64,000 nt of DNA, taken from assembly GCA_947456955.1 (NCBI GenBank), contig CANGTQ010000010.1:1-64000 (forward strand), in the 5' to 3' direction. Positions 1 to 6,601 of this stretch are shown piece by piece; position 1 is the stretch's first letter, and each line of letters begins with the position of its first letter. The notes beneath the pieces were generated by a model, which was given only the letters and a program-made list of their open reading frames with translations, searched no databases and was not told the DNA's origin. The DNA comes from Flavobacteriaceae bacterium. GTDB taxonomy: Bacteria; Bacteroidota; Bacteroidia; Flavobacteriales; Flavobacteriaceae. A program made the translations under genes and the position numbers.

Positions 1-46
1 ACTCATAATCAGGTGGTCCTTGGTTCGAGCCCAAGTGGGACCACCA
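1..46 (+). tRNA. tRNA with CAU anticodon (elongator Met or Ile2), 3' part; attL half-site
   Basis: This is the 3' part of a tRNA whose 5' part lies left of the window. An anticodon loop containing CAT is followed by a variable region, a T-arm with stem CTTGG/CCAAG around loop TTCGAGC, the acceptor strand TGGGACC and discriminator A. CCA appears only partly encoded. CAU tRNAs are initiator Met, elongator Met or lysidine-modified Ile; the loop and variable region look like elongator Met or Ile2, and the missing 5' part prevents a decision. The same 46 bases recur exactly at 4248-4293, so this is also one half of an integration-site repeat. Confidence 0.8.
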
Positions 47-55
47 ACAAAATCA

Positions 56-89
56 AAGGTTTCAAGATTTATTTCTTGGAACCTTTTTT
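56..89 (+). terminator. Rho-independent terminator after the CAU tRNA
   Basis: Arms at 57-67 and 74-84 pair (GGTTTCAAGA with TCTTGGAACC, one wobble), followed by a run of six T. It would end the tRNA transcript in its present arrangement. The duplicated tRNA end at 4248 is followed by a different hairpin, so element insertion exchanged the tRNA's terminator. Confidence 0.75.
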
Positions 90-94
90 AATTT

Positions 95-280
95 GCAAGA
101 TTTCTGCAAGATTTTGGTTAAAAGTTTTATTTTTTCCTCGTGATATTTGTAATCAGGTTAACCTAATTACTTTTAAGAAGTAGGGATTCATTTTATTAAT
201 CATTTACAGCTCCCCCTCTTGGAGAAAGTTACAAGTTTGATGAGATGATTGCTTATTCAATTCTCTTGAAATCGGTTAAA
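95..280. repeat. Left-end repeats shared with the right end of the element (possible recombinase arm sites)
   Basis: GCAAGATTT occurs twice at 95-103 and 106-114, and TCTTGAAATCGGTTAAA lies at 264-280. Both motifs recur in the same orientation just inside the right repeat: GCAAGATTT at 4126-4134 and 4138-4146, and TCTTGAAATCAGTTAAA (one mismatch) at 4184-4200. Tyrosine recombinases bind short arm-type repeats near attachment cores; that reading is inference. The stretch 115-330 otherwise shows no coding sequence I can support. Confidence 0.5.
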
Positions 281-332
281 TAAAATCTATTAGTTTAATA
301 CATCTTTTTAAATTCTTTTTTTAAGTTTTGTT

Positions 333-391
333 AAATGTTATTATTAAACATTTGAAATATTATATGTAAATTTGCACTATTAAACATTTGA
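333..391 (+). promoter_or_regulatory. Promoter and operator-like repeats upstream of the Fic gene
   Basis: A Bacteroidota -7 type box TAAATTTG lies at 367-374. It is flanked by two copies of the 13-bp repeat ATTAAACATTTGA at 343-355 and 379-391. The upstream copy also pairs as an inverted repeat, AAATGTT at 333-339 with AACATTT at 347-353. Repeats on both sides of a promoter box are expected of a repressor operator. The Fic protein downstream has a C-terminal helix-turn-helix-like region and may autoregulate; this is inference. The TTTG at 351-354 sits closer than usual for a -33 element. Confidence 0.5.
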
Positions 392-483
392 TAAATAAGG
401 GTTTTTGTTAATAAGTTTGAAATGTATCTGCTTGTGTTTTTGAAATCTTTTTTATCAATAATTGAAATCTATATATAAAATAT

Positions 484-1650
484 ATGAGTCAAGCATCTTT
501 TAAACCGTATGATTTAAAATTGATTGAACCGAGCTTTGGTTCAAATTTAACTGATTTGATTATTGAATTGGAGCACCTAAGAAAAAAAACATTAGGTGGT
601 TCAACCCATCCACAGGTTTTTTTTCAATTGAAACATTTATTCCATACCTTAGAAAGTATAGGTTCGGCAAGAATTGAAGGGAATAATACAACAATAGCTG
701 AATATATTGAAACAAAATTAGATTCGGGTGACACAGAAAAAAACAAATCACATAGTATAATTGAGATTCAGAATATTGAAAAAGCGATGGAGTTTATTGA
801 ATCCACAATTCAAGATTATCCCATTAATAAATCCTTTGTTAGTGAGTTACATAAAATTATTGTTAAAGATTTACCTTCACCGCCAAATGGCGAAGGGGAT
901 TTAACACCGGGTAGTTACAGAAATAAAAATATTAAAATTTCTAACTCGTTACATTTACCCCCTGACTCATTTTTAGTTGATACCTATATGGATGATTTAT
1001 TTTCGTTTATTAACAGCGAAGATTCGTTTAAATATGATTTACTAAAATCCGCCATTGCTCATCATAGGTTTGTTTGGATACATCCATTTGGTAACGGCAA
1101 CGGCAGAACAGTTCGTTTATTCACCTATGCAATGCTGATTAAGAACGGATTTAATGTAAATGTGGGTAGAATTATAAATCCGACAGCTGTTTTTTGTAGT
1201 AATAGAAATGGATATTACGATAATCTTTCAAAAGCTGATAGTGGTTCCGATAATGATGTTTTAGAGTGGTGTGAATATGTTTTGAAAGGATTAAAAGAGG
1301 AAATTGAAAAAATTGACAAACTAACGGATTATGAATATTTGAAGAAAGAAATTTTAATTCCATCCATAAACTTTTCATTAGAAAGACAAATCATTACTGA
1401 AATTGAATCTAAAATTCTGAAAGAAACTATTGAAAAACAAGTCGTTCAAAATTTAGACCTAGAAAAATTTTTTAAAGGGAAAGCAAAATCAGAAATTTCA
1501 AGACAAATAAAAAAATTGATAGATAAAAAAATGCTAATTCCCGAGAGAGATTCTGCAAGAAAATATGTTTTGAGATTTGATAATAATTATTTACTAAGAG
1601 GTATTATTAAAATGCTTGATGAGAAAGGTTTTTTACCAATTCGGGATTAA
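484..1650 (+). CDS. Fic/DOC family protein, class II, with C-terminal winged-helix-like region
   Basis: Fic enzymes typically transfer AMP from ATP to hydroxyl side chains of target proteins. The complete catalytic loop HPFGNGNGR is at residues 200-208, including the histidine and phosphate-binding glycines. An N-terminal S-x-x-x-E-G inhibitory motif (S61 to E65, G66) marks a class II, self-inhibited Fic. Residues about 320-380 (FFKGKAKSEISRQIKKLIDK and following) look like a winged helix-turn-helix, common in chromosomal Fic proteins. At 388 residues the length is normal. It is the only intact enzyme gene between the duplicated tRNA ends, so it is likely element cargo with a regulatory or conflict role. 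The target is unknown. Confidence 0.88.
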   Translation: MSQASFKPYDLKLIEPSFGSNLTDLIIELEHLRKKTLGGSTHPQVFFQLKHLFHTLESIGSARIEGNNTTIAEYIETKLDSGDTEKNKSHSIIEIQNIEKAMEFIESTIQDYPINKSFVSELHKIIVKDLPSPPNGEGDLTPGSYRNKNIKISNSLHLPPDSFLVDTYMDDLFSFINSEDSFKYDLLKSAIAHHRFVWIHPFGNGNGRTVRLFTYAMLIKNGFNVNVGRIINPTAVFCSNRNGYYDNLSKADSGSDNDVLEWCEYVLKGLKEEIEKIDKLTDYEYLKKEILIPSINFSLERQIITEIESKILKETIEKQVVQNLDLEKFFKGKAKSEISRQIKKLIDKKMLIPERDSARKYVLRFDNNYLLRGIIKMLDEKGFLPIRD

Positions 1651-1719
1651 AATTTAAAAACCCCCGCAATTATTCAAAACAGGTCAATTATAATTAAAAG
1701 GTTTACTCCTTAGTATAGT

Positions 1720-1979
1720 TTATTGTAATAACTCATAAAAATATCTCTTCTCTTTTGAGTTATATATCGCACCACCCTTATCAAACTTCAAGTCATACTC
1801 TTTGATGTAAATTCGTCCCTCTTTATATGAATTGGGTCACATATAGGTTCAAGTTTGTCTTCAATATCCTCTGCAACGAGCATATCTCTTGCGCAATCAA
1901 TTAAAAAGTGTGCGTGGTAGTATTTGTCTTCCGGATTCTTTTCAATTGCATAAAAGAGAATTAATTGATTCTTCACCAT
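1720..1979 (-). pseudogene. Small hypothetical gene, frameshifted (second of an overlapping pair)
   Basis: From ATG at 1979 the frame reads MVKNQLILFYAIEKNPEDKY and continues to CDPIHIK, then runs off into a stop near 1791. In the -1 frame the sequence continues convincingly as EGRIYIKEYDLKFDKGGAIY and on to YFYELLQ before a stop at 1720-1722. One missing base near 1820-1830 would join them into a protein of about 86 residues. I do not recognise the family. The start overlaps the end of the upstream small gene (ATGGTGA), the layout of a translationally coupled pair. A sequencing error is possible, but the partner is also shifted. Confidence 0.5.
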
Positions 1980-2093
1980 CTGAAATTTTTAAGTTCATTA
2001 AAAATAAATTTCATTTTGTCTATTAGGTCATCTACATTTGAACTTCCTGGAACTATATCTCCAAAATAATTCGGCAATATTATGGTAATCCAT
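1973..2093 (-). pseudogene. Very small hypothetical gene, frameshifted (first of an overlapping pair)
   Basis: ATG at 2093 opens MDYHNIAELF. The frame then goes wrong at a TTTT run. Dropping one T continues as GDIVPGSSNVDDLIDKMKFI and on to ELKNFRW, with a stop at 1973-1975, giving 39 residues. The stop overlaps the start of the next gene by the sequence ATGGTGA. The continuation looks like real protein sequence in composition and ends exactly at a gene junction, which supports the reading. Family and function are unknown. Confidence 0.42.
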
Positions 2094-2218
2094 TAAATAA
2101 CAGTATTATGACATTTCAGCGAGAGGTGTTTTCATCGAAAAAATGTGTAATTCATCGATTAAATTTTAACTAATTTATTTGTTTATTTTTTTTTGTTATA
2201 AAAATTAATTGACAACTT

Positions 2219-3835
2219 ATGAAAAAACTAATACTTTTAATTTCTATTTTGTTTATAAGCATTGAAATAACTTATGGACAACAGGTCACTATTGGCACAC
2301 AAATATGGAGTAACACCAACTTGGATGTAACCACCTACAGAGATGGCACTCCCATACCACAAGTAACTGACCCAACACAATGGGCAAACTTAACCACAGG
2401 CGCTTGGTGTTATTACAACAACAACCCAGCTAACAATGCAATTTATGGCAAATTATATAATTGGTATGCTGTTGCTGGAATCTACGATGCTGCATCAGCC
2501 GCAAACCCTTCACTAAGAAAGCAATTAGCCCCACAAGGATGGTATGTTCCTTCAGATGCTGAATGGAGCACACTAATTAATTATCTTGACCCTAACGCTA
2601 ATGGCGGAGAAACAATTCCTAATATTGCAGGAGGCAAAATGAAATCTACAGGAACCATTCAAGCAGGCACAGGATTTTGGCAAGAACCCAACACAGCAGC
2701 AACCAACGAATCAGGTTTCACAGGTCTTCCTGCAGGTTATCGCGTCAGCGGTGGTTCATTCGGCACCATTTTCGACTACGGTAACTGGTGGAGTTCGTCA
2801 GAGACCAATACCTCGGATGCTTGGAACCGCTACCTGAATTACAATGGTGGTACTGCAGGCAGGAACAACACCAATAAGGCAAACGGTTCTTCAGTTCGTT
2901 GCCTCAAGGATATTTCACTTTCTAATATTTCTCTGGTTTCAGGTAGCGGTAATAAATCAACTTTATATCCTGGGTGGACAATGAACAATGGTAATTATGA
3001 CTATCCTATGACTACCACCGATGGAATAAACTACACTATTAGCAATATTTTCTTAACAGGTGCAACAAATCAAATAGGAGGCATTTCCGCTGATTATTGG
3101 GTAAAGTTTAGGCAAGATAACAACTGGACAACCAATTGGGGTAGTACTGCTTTTCCATCGGGTGTTGGAACTCAAGGAGGCGCTAATATTAATGTAACTA
3201 TCCCTGGAAATTATAGTGTTAGTTTAAATATTCAAACGGGAGCCTACACCTTTACATTACTAACTCCTGCTCCATCAATTTCAATTATTGGGGCTAACAT
3301 TGGTACTGCCTGGAATACGGATGTAACCCTTAGTCAAACAGATGGGTATCTCTATTATTTACCAGCATACAATCTTCCAGCTGGACAATTAAAATTTAGA
3401 CAAAACAATAGTTGGTTAACTAATTGGGGAGGAACTACTTTTCCAACTGGAGATGGTATTCCGAATGGGTCGAATATTTTGGCAAGTCCAGCAGGTGTAT
3501 ATGATATTAATTTTTTCAAAGGACCAACAGGAGCTAGTTATAACTTTTCTACAACACTCGGAATAGATGACCAAAATATTAAAACAATTAAAATTTATCC
3601 AAATCCTGCCAGTACTCATATTAATATTGATTTTAATAACGAAACTGATTTGAATGGTGGAACAATTAAATTCATCAACTCATTAGGTCAAGAAGTGTTC
3701 ACAAGGCCAATAACCCTATCGGGAACACAAACCAGTATGCAATTAAACACTTGGGGTGGAACCGGAATGTATTTTGTTCAAATCATCAACCCTCAGGGTC
3801 AGGTTATGTATATTAAAAAGATAATTATACAATAA
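2219..3835 (+). CDS. Secreted T9SS protein: FISUMP domain plus two SusE/SusF-like modules
   Basis: A signal peptide covers residues 1-20. Residues 21-231 match the Fibrobacter succinogenes major paralogous (FISUMP) domain: an opening IGTQIWSNTNLDVTTYRDG, an internal YGKLYNWYAV, and a closing SSVRCLKD. Two tandem modules with the pattern YWVKFRQDNNWTTNWG / LKFRQNNSWLTNWGG at about 235-350 and 355-445 resemble SusE/SusF-type starch-binding outer-membrane modules. Residues about 458-538 form a T9SS type A sorting domain (KIYPNPAS ... YIKKIII). The product is probably exported and attached to the cell surface. The FISUMP half uses more C- and G-ending codons than the rest, hinting at a mosaic gene. 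It lies inside the tRNA-flanked element; the ligand is unknown. Confidence 0.8.
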   Translation: MKKLILLISILFISIEITYGQQVTIGTQIWSNTNLDVTTYRDGTPIPQVTDPTQWANLTTGAWCYYNNNPANNAIYGKLYNWYAVAGIYDAASAANPSLRKQLAPQGWYVPSDAEWSTLINYLDPNANGGETIPNIAGGKMKSTGTIQAGTGFWQEPNTAATNESGFTGLPAGYRVSGGSFGTIFDYGNWWSSSETNTSDAWNRYLNYNGGTAGRNNTNKANGSSVRCLKDISLSNISLVSGSGNKSTLYPGWTMNNGNYDYPMTTTDGINYTISNIFLTGATNQIGGISADYWVKFRQDNNWTTNWGSTAFPSGVGTQGGANINVTIPGNYSVSLNIQTGAYTFTLLTPAPSISIIGANIGTAWNTDVTLSQTDGYLYYLPAYNLPAGQLKFRQNNSWLTNWGGTTFPTGDGIPNGSNILASPAGVYDINFFKGPTGASYNFSTTLGIDDQNIKTIKIYPNPASTHINIDFNNETDLNGGTIKFINSLGQEVFTRPITLSGTQTSMQLNTWGGTGMYFVQIINPQGQVMYIKKIIIQ

Positions 3836-3854
3836 TTTGGATTTAGTTAGCTTT

Positions 3855-3889
3855 AAAAGCGTTATTCATTTTTGGGTAACGCTTTTTTT
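3855..3889. terminator. Terminator after the FISUMP gene, possibly bidirectional
   Basis: AAAAGCGTTA pairs with TAACGCTTTT around a 12-base loop, followed by T residues on the plus strand and matched by A residues on the other side. It ends the FISUMP transcript and overlaps the end of the gene fragment at 3888-3989 on the minus strand. Confidence 0.8.
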
Positions 3890-3989
3890 ATTTATACAAC
3901 CTCCCATTAACAAAAACCATTTCAACACCTATTACAATTTTTATTCTTAATACCTCTGAACTAATTAGCTTATCAGGATTAACAACCAT
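3888..3989 (-). pseudogene. Possible C-terminal fragment of an amidohydrolase-like protein
   Basis: The minus strand reads MVVNPDKLISSEVLRIKIVI, then GVEMVFVNGRLYK and a stop. A short ADxVV-like strand followed by a final VxVNGxLYK is how many metal-dependent amidohydrolases end. No upstream coding sequence continues it: a stop lies four codons before the methionine. It abuts the integrase tail at 3995, so the junction looks like a deletion or recombination point. The family assignment rests on pattern alone. Confidence 0.3.
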
Positions 3990-3994
3990 AAAAT

Positions 3995-4078
3995 GATGCT
4001 AGTTCAGTTGTAACGGAACATTATTTAGCAAGTCTTGATAGAGAAACAGTTTTTGAAGTAAATAAACACCTTTTATAA
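3995..4078 (+). pseudogene. Tyrosine recombinase (integrase) remnant: C-terminal 27 codons
   Basis: The frame reads DASSVVTEHYLASLDRETVF, then EVNKHLL and stop. This matches the extreme C-terminus of Bacteroidota phage/island integrases, in which GHxxxxVTEHYLxSxD carries the catalytic tyrosine (here the Y of TEHYL) followed by a short helix. Everything upstream, including the Arg-His-Arg catalytic residues, is gone and replaced by an unrelated fragment. The stop lies 169 bp before the right att repeat, a normal integrase position. The element therefore cannot excise with this gene. Confidence 0.7.
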
Positions 4079-4090
4079 GGTGTTTTTTTT
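4064..4090 (+). terminator. Terminator overlapping the integrase remnant's end
   Basis: CACCTT pairs with AAGGTG around TTAT and is followed by nine T. The left arm overlaps the last codons of the integrase remnant, so it is probably that gene's own terminator. Confidence 0.7.
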
Positions 4091-4125
4091 TATTTGCCAC
4101 ACTTAAAATAACCGGTTAATTTTAA

Positions 4126-4200
4126 GCAAGATTTTAAGCAAGATTTATTGAAAAAAGAGGTGAATAAATGATAAATAAAAGAATCTTGAAATCAGTTAAA
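4126..4200. repeat. Right-end repeats shared with the left end of the element
   Basis: GCAAGATTT lies at 4126-4134 and 4138-4146 and TCTTGAAATCAGTTAAA at 4184-4200, the counterparts of the repeats at 95-114 and 264-280. A perfect inverted repeat GTTCAAA/TTTGAAC sits at 4227-4246, directly beside the att core. These could be binding sites for the lost recombinase or its directionality factor; this is inference. Confidence 0.45.
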
Positions 4201-4247
4201 ATATTGAAAGTCAGTGATAACAAGCTGTTCAAAATTTAATTTGAACA

Positions 4248-4293
4248 ACTCATAATCAGGTGGTCCTTGGTTCGAGCCCAAGTGGGACCACCA
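4248..4293 (+). repeat. attR: duplicated 3' end of the CAU tRNA
   Basis: This is an exact 46-bp copy of bases 1-46, from the anticodon loop to the acceptor end. No 5' half exists here: the preceding bases contain no GGTCCCA acceptor strand or D-arm. It is therefore an attachment-site duplication, not a second tRNA gene. Integrases of islands and phages commonly use tRNA 3' ends and restore the gene at one side, leaving such a fragment at the other. Confidence 0.85.
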
Positions 4294-4295
4294 CA

Positions 4296-4331
4296 AAACT
4301 CTTGTAAGTATCAGTATTTACAAGGGTTTCT
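4296..4331 (+). terminator. Hairpin after attR, probably the tRNA's original terminator
   Basis: AAACTCTTGTAA pairs with TTACAAGGGTTT (one wobble) around a ten-base loop. Lying just downstream of the tRNA 3' copy, it is probably the terminator the tRNA had before the element inserted. Confidence 0.6.
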
Positions 4332-4349
4332 TATTAAAAAGTTGAGCAA

Positions 4350-4386
4350 AAAGTTGAGCAAAATCTAATGCTCAACTTTTTTTGTT
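4350..4386 (+). terminator. Second hairpin terminator downstream of attR
   Basis: AAGTTGAGCA pairs with TGCTCAACTT and is followed by seven T. TTGAGCAAAA is repeated directly before it at 4342-4351, which could also be a recombinase arm site. No gene ends next to it. Confidence 0.55.
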
Positions 4387-4469
4387 TGCTCTAAAAAAGT
4401 GTTTTTTAACCTCATTTTATATGTGATGTAGTTAAGTATACTATGAAGAAACACACTTAAATTTTCAAT

Positions 4470-4550
4470 AAAAACCCCTTAATACTTGAATGTTAAGAGG
4501 TTTTAGAGTAGCGAGAGAAAGATTTGAAACATTGACCTCAGTGTTATGAA
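4470..4550 (-). pseudogene. Decayed tRNA 3'-end relic with its terminator hairpin
   Basis: On the minus strand, 4550 to 4508 reads like a tRNA from its CAT anticodon through the variable region (GAGGTC), T-loop-like TTCAAAT and acceptor CTCTCGCTAC. The T-stem no longer pairs and the invariant GTTCGAAT is mutated, so it is not functional. Beyond it at about 4474-4503 a hairpin (AACCCCTTAA with TTAAGAGGTT) resembles a tRNA terminator. No 5' half follows upstream. It probably marks an older integration at another tRNA. The stretch 4551-4827 is very AT-rich and I see nothing else supportable in it. Confidence 0.4.
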
Positions 4551-4827
4551 AATAATTAAACCTTTTATGTTCCCATATATTATTGGGGTTTTTGTTGTTT
4601 TTTAGTGATTAATTGAATAATTCCTTACTCCAATTCCTTACTCCGAAATAAAAAAATTATTTTGCTATCCTTTATTAGAAAAAATTATTGTAATTGTTTA
4701 TTATTCAATTACATATATTAGAAATTATTTTTTATTTTTGATTTTAATATTTTTTATAAAAAAATAAACTGAATCATTTGGTGTCATTTTAAATAGTTCA
4801 TAAGCTTCTTAATACCTAAATTATAAA

Positions 4828-6585
4828 ATGTCATTTCATTCTTTAAACAACCAAAAAATAGGATTTTATCTTATACTTATTACAATGATTATAAGTAAAG
4901 ATGCATTTTCCCAAAACGATAATCATTGCAGCAAATCTTGGTCTGAATGGAAAACCGTTTGGAGTAGCACTAGTGGTCAAGTAGAGTACCAGCTTGAATT
5001 TTTTTCCAATGGAAAATGTAGCTGTGGATTAGCAAGTAAATATGTACGAATTCGCCACACACTGCCCCAACGCACATATGTAGATATTTGGCTGGAAGGG
5101 AAGGACTGTGAAGATAAATTTATGACAAGTAGCTTTGGTGCTGAGACAATGAATGGAGAAATTTCCAATGACAAGGGTGACTGGCATTCCTTCAAATCAA
5201 TTTCAGGAGTGGAAAAAGTGCTCGTTGAGTATATGGATGGTGAAAAGAAGATTAAGATTATAACTACAAGGGCTGGTACAAAAAGATACATTAACTCCAT
5301 ACCCGAAGAGGAATACAATAAGCAACAACAACAAAAAGCTTCCAGTTCATCGGGTAGCCCTACGAATCGAAGTGGTTCAAACAAAGTAGTTCCAGGAACT
5401 GCAATGCCAGCAATTGTTTTTCCTGGAGATGAATCTACTAATAGTAAATCAAATAATAAAAATACAAATCAGTCAACATCGTCTAGTAGTGGAAGTCAAA
5501 CACAGACACAATTAGCTGAACAACAGCGTCAGCGACAAGAGGAGGCTAAAAGAAAGCAACAAGAAGCGGAACGTAGTCAGCGTGAAGAAGCGTTTCGTCA
5601 AAACGAATTGCGCTATCAGGCCCAATTGAACGAAATTACTCGTAAGAGTGAGGCGCGCGCACAAAGAGATGCCAGTATTATGCAAGGAATGGGAGCGGTT
5701 TTTACCATTCTTCAACAAAATGAAATAAGTAAGGGCTTTAATGAAGATGCCAGAAAACGCAGAAAACGAATAGATGAGTTTAATACCAAAAGTAAAGACC
5801 CCTCATATGAGTTGGCTGATTGCGATAAATGCAGTGGTGAAGGGTATAAATATTGTGGTAATTGTAAAGGTAAAGGAGAAAAAGTGTGTATCGCTTGTAG
5901 TGGTAGCGGTGGTAAGCGCTGCTCATCTTGTAATGGATCGGGGAAAAAAAGCTGGGGTACCTATATCTTATCTTGTACCAACTGTACAGGAACAGGTATA
6001 AAGCAGTGTATTGCATGCAGCAATAAAGGTGTCTCTGTATGTGTTTCATGCTTTGGACGAGGTGAATACCAGTGTTATTGCGAAGGGACGGGGAAGATGC
6101 TTCTTGCTAAGACCAACCATGAAGAGGTTAATCACGCTGTTGATAGTCTAGAAAATGATTTAACGTATGGATTGAAACAAGCTGAAATTGACTCTAAAAT
6201 TTTAGCAGGATTTCAATTCAGTAATAAACCAACTGAAAAAGAACTAGACTCTGTTTATTATATTAGTTACAGTAGATACTATAGTAAAGAAACTAAAACA
6301 ACTGCTTTTATTGAGCTTTACATGATGAACAGATATAGTGACGGCACTTACCCCCTTTTATCTGATGTCTATGAGAAAATTAAATTTCAACCTACGGTGT
6401 CATCAAACGTAACAAGACGATTTCTTGGATTTTTTAAGAACTTGAATGAAGCAAAAACCGCTATGATGTTAATTAACGAACGTGCTACACAGCAGCAAAT
6501 AGATATGAAGGAGAAAAAGGAACCCAAGAGAATTAATCCTCCCACATCTCCCTCGAGAACCAATGATGATTTCTGGAAAAACTAA
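4828..6585 (+). CDS. Exported protein with seven to eight DnaJ-like CxxCxxxG zinc-finger motifs
   Basis: A signal-peptide-like N-terminus (residues 1-28, ending DAFSQ) suggests export. Residues about 33-150 form a Cys-containing domain I do not recognise. Residues 160-310 are a Ser/Asn-rich linker followed by a Gln/Glu/Arg-rich coiled coil. Residues 332-425 hold CDKCSGEG, CGNCKGKG, CIACSGSG, CSSCNGSG, CTNCTGTG, CIACSNKG and CVSCFGRG plus a short YCEGTG unit. DnaJ has four such motifs, so this is a longer zinc-binding array without a J-domain. Residues 455-545 form a further domain, and the tail is Pro/Lys-rich. It is followed after 16 bp by another exported protein, probably one transcription unit. 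The function is unknown; a chaperone-like or thiol role is only a guess. Confidence 0.75.
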   Translation: MSFHSLNNQKIGFYLILITMIISKDAFSQNDNHCSKSWSEWKTVWSSTSGQVEYQLEFFSNGKCSCGLASKYVRIRHTLPQRTYVDIWLEGKDCEDKFMTSSFGAETMNGEISNDKGDWHSFKSISGVEKVLVEYMDGEKKIKIITTRAGTKRYINSIPEEEYNKQQQQKASSSSGSPTNRSGSNKVVPGTAMPAIVFPGDESTNSKSNNKNTNQSTSSSSGSQTQTQLAEQQRQRQEEAKRKQQEAERSQREEAFRQNELRYQAQLNEITRKSEARAQRDASIMQGMGAVFTILQQNEISKGFNEDARKRRKRIDEFNTKSKDPSYELADCDKCSGEGYKYCGNCKGKGEKVCIACSGSGGKRCSSCNGSGKKSWGTYILSCTNCTGTGIKQCIACSNKGVSVCVSCFGRGEYQCYCEGTGKMLLAKTNHEEVNHAVDSLENDLTYGLKQAEIDSKILAGFQFSNKPTEKELDSVYYISYSRYYSKETKTTAFIELYMMNRYSDGTYPLLSDVYEKIKFQPTVSSNVTRRFLGFFKNLNEAKTAMMLINERATQQQIDMKEKKEPKRINPPTSPSRTNDDFWKN

Positions 6586-6601
6586 TTTAAAATAATTTTA
6601 T

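Noticed and set aside
4248-4293. A second functional tRNA gene
   Set aside because: No D-arm, 5' acceptor strand or anticodon 5' stem precedes it; only the 3' part is duplicated.
5774-6049. Overlapping frames on both strands in the zinc-finger region
   Set aside because: They are shadows caused by the repetitive CxxCxxxG coding sequence and have Cys/Tyr/Val-biased, unlikely translations.
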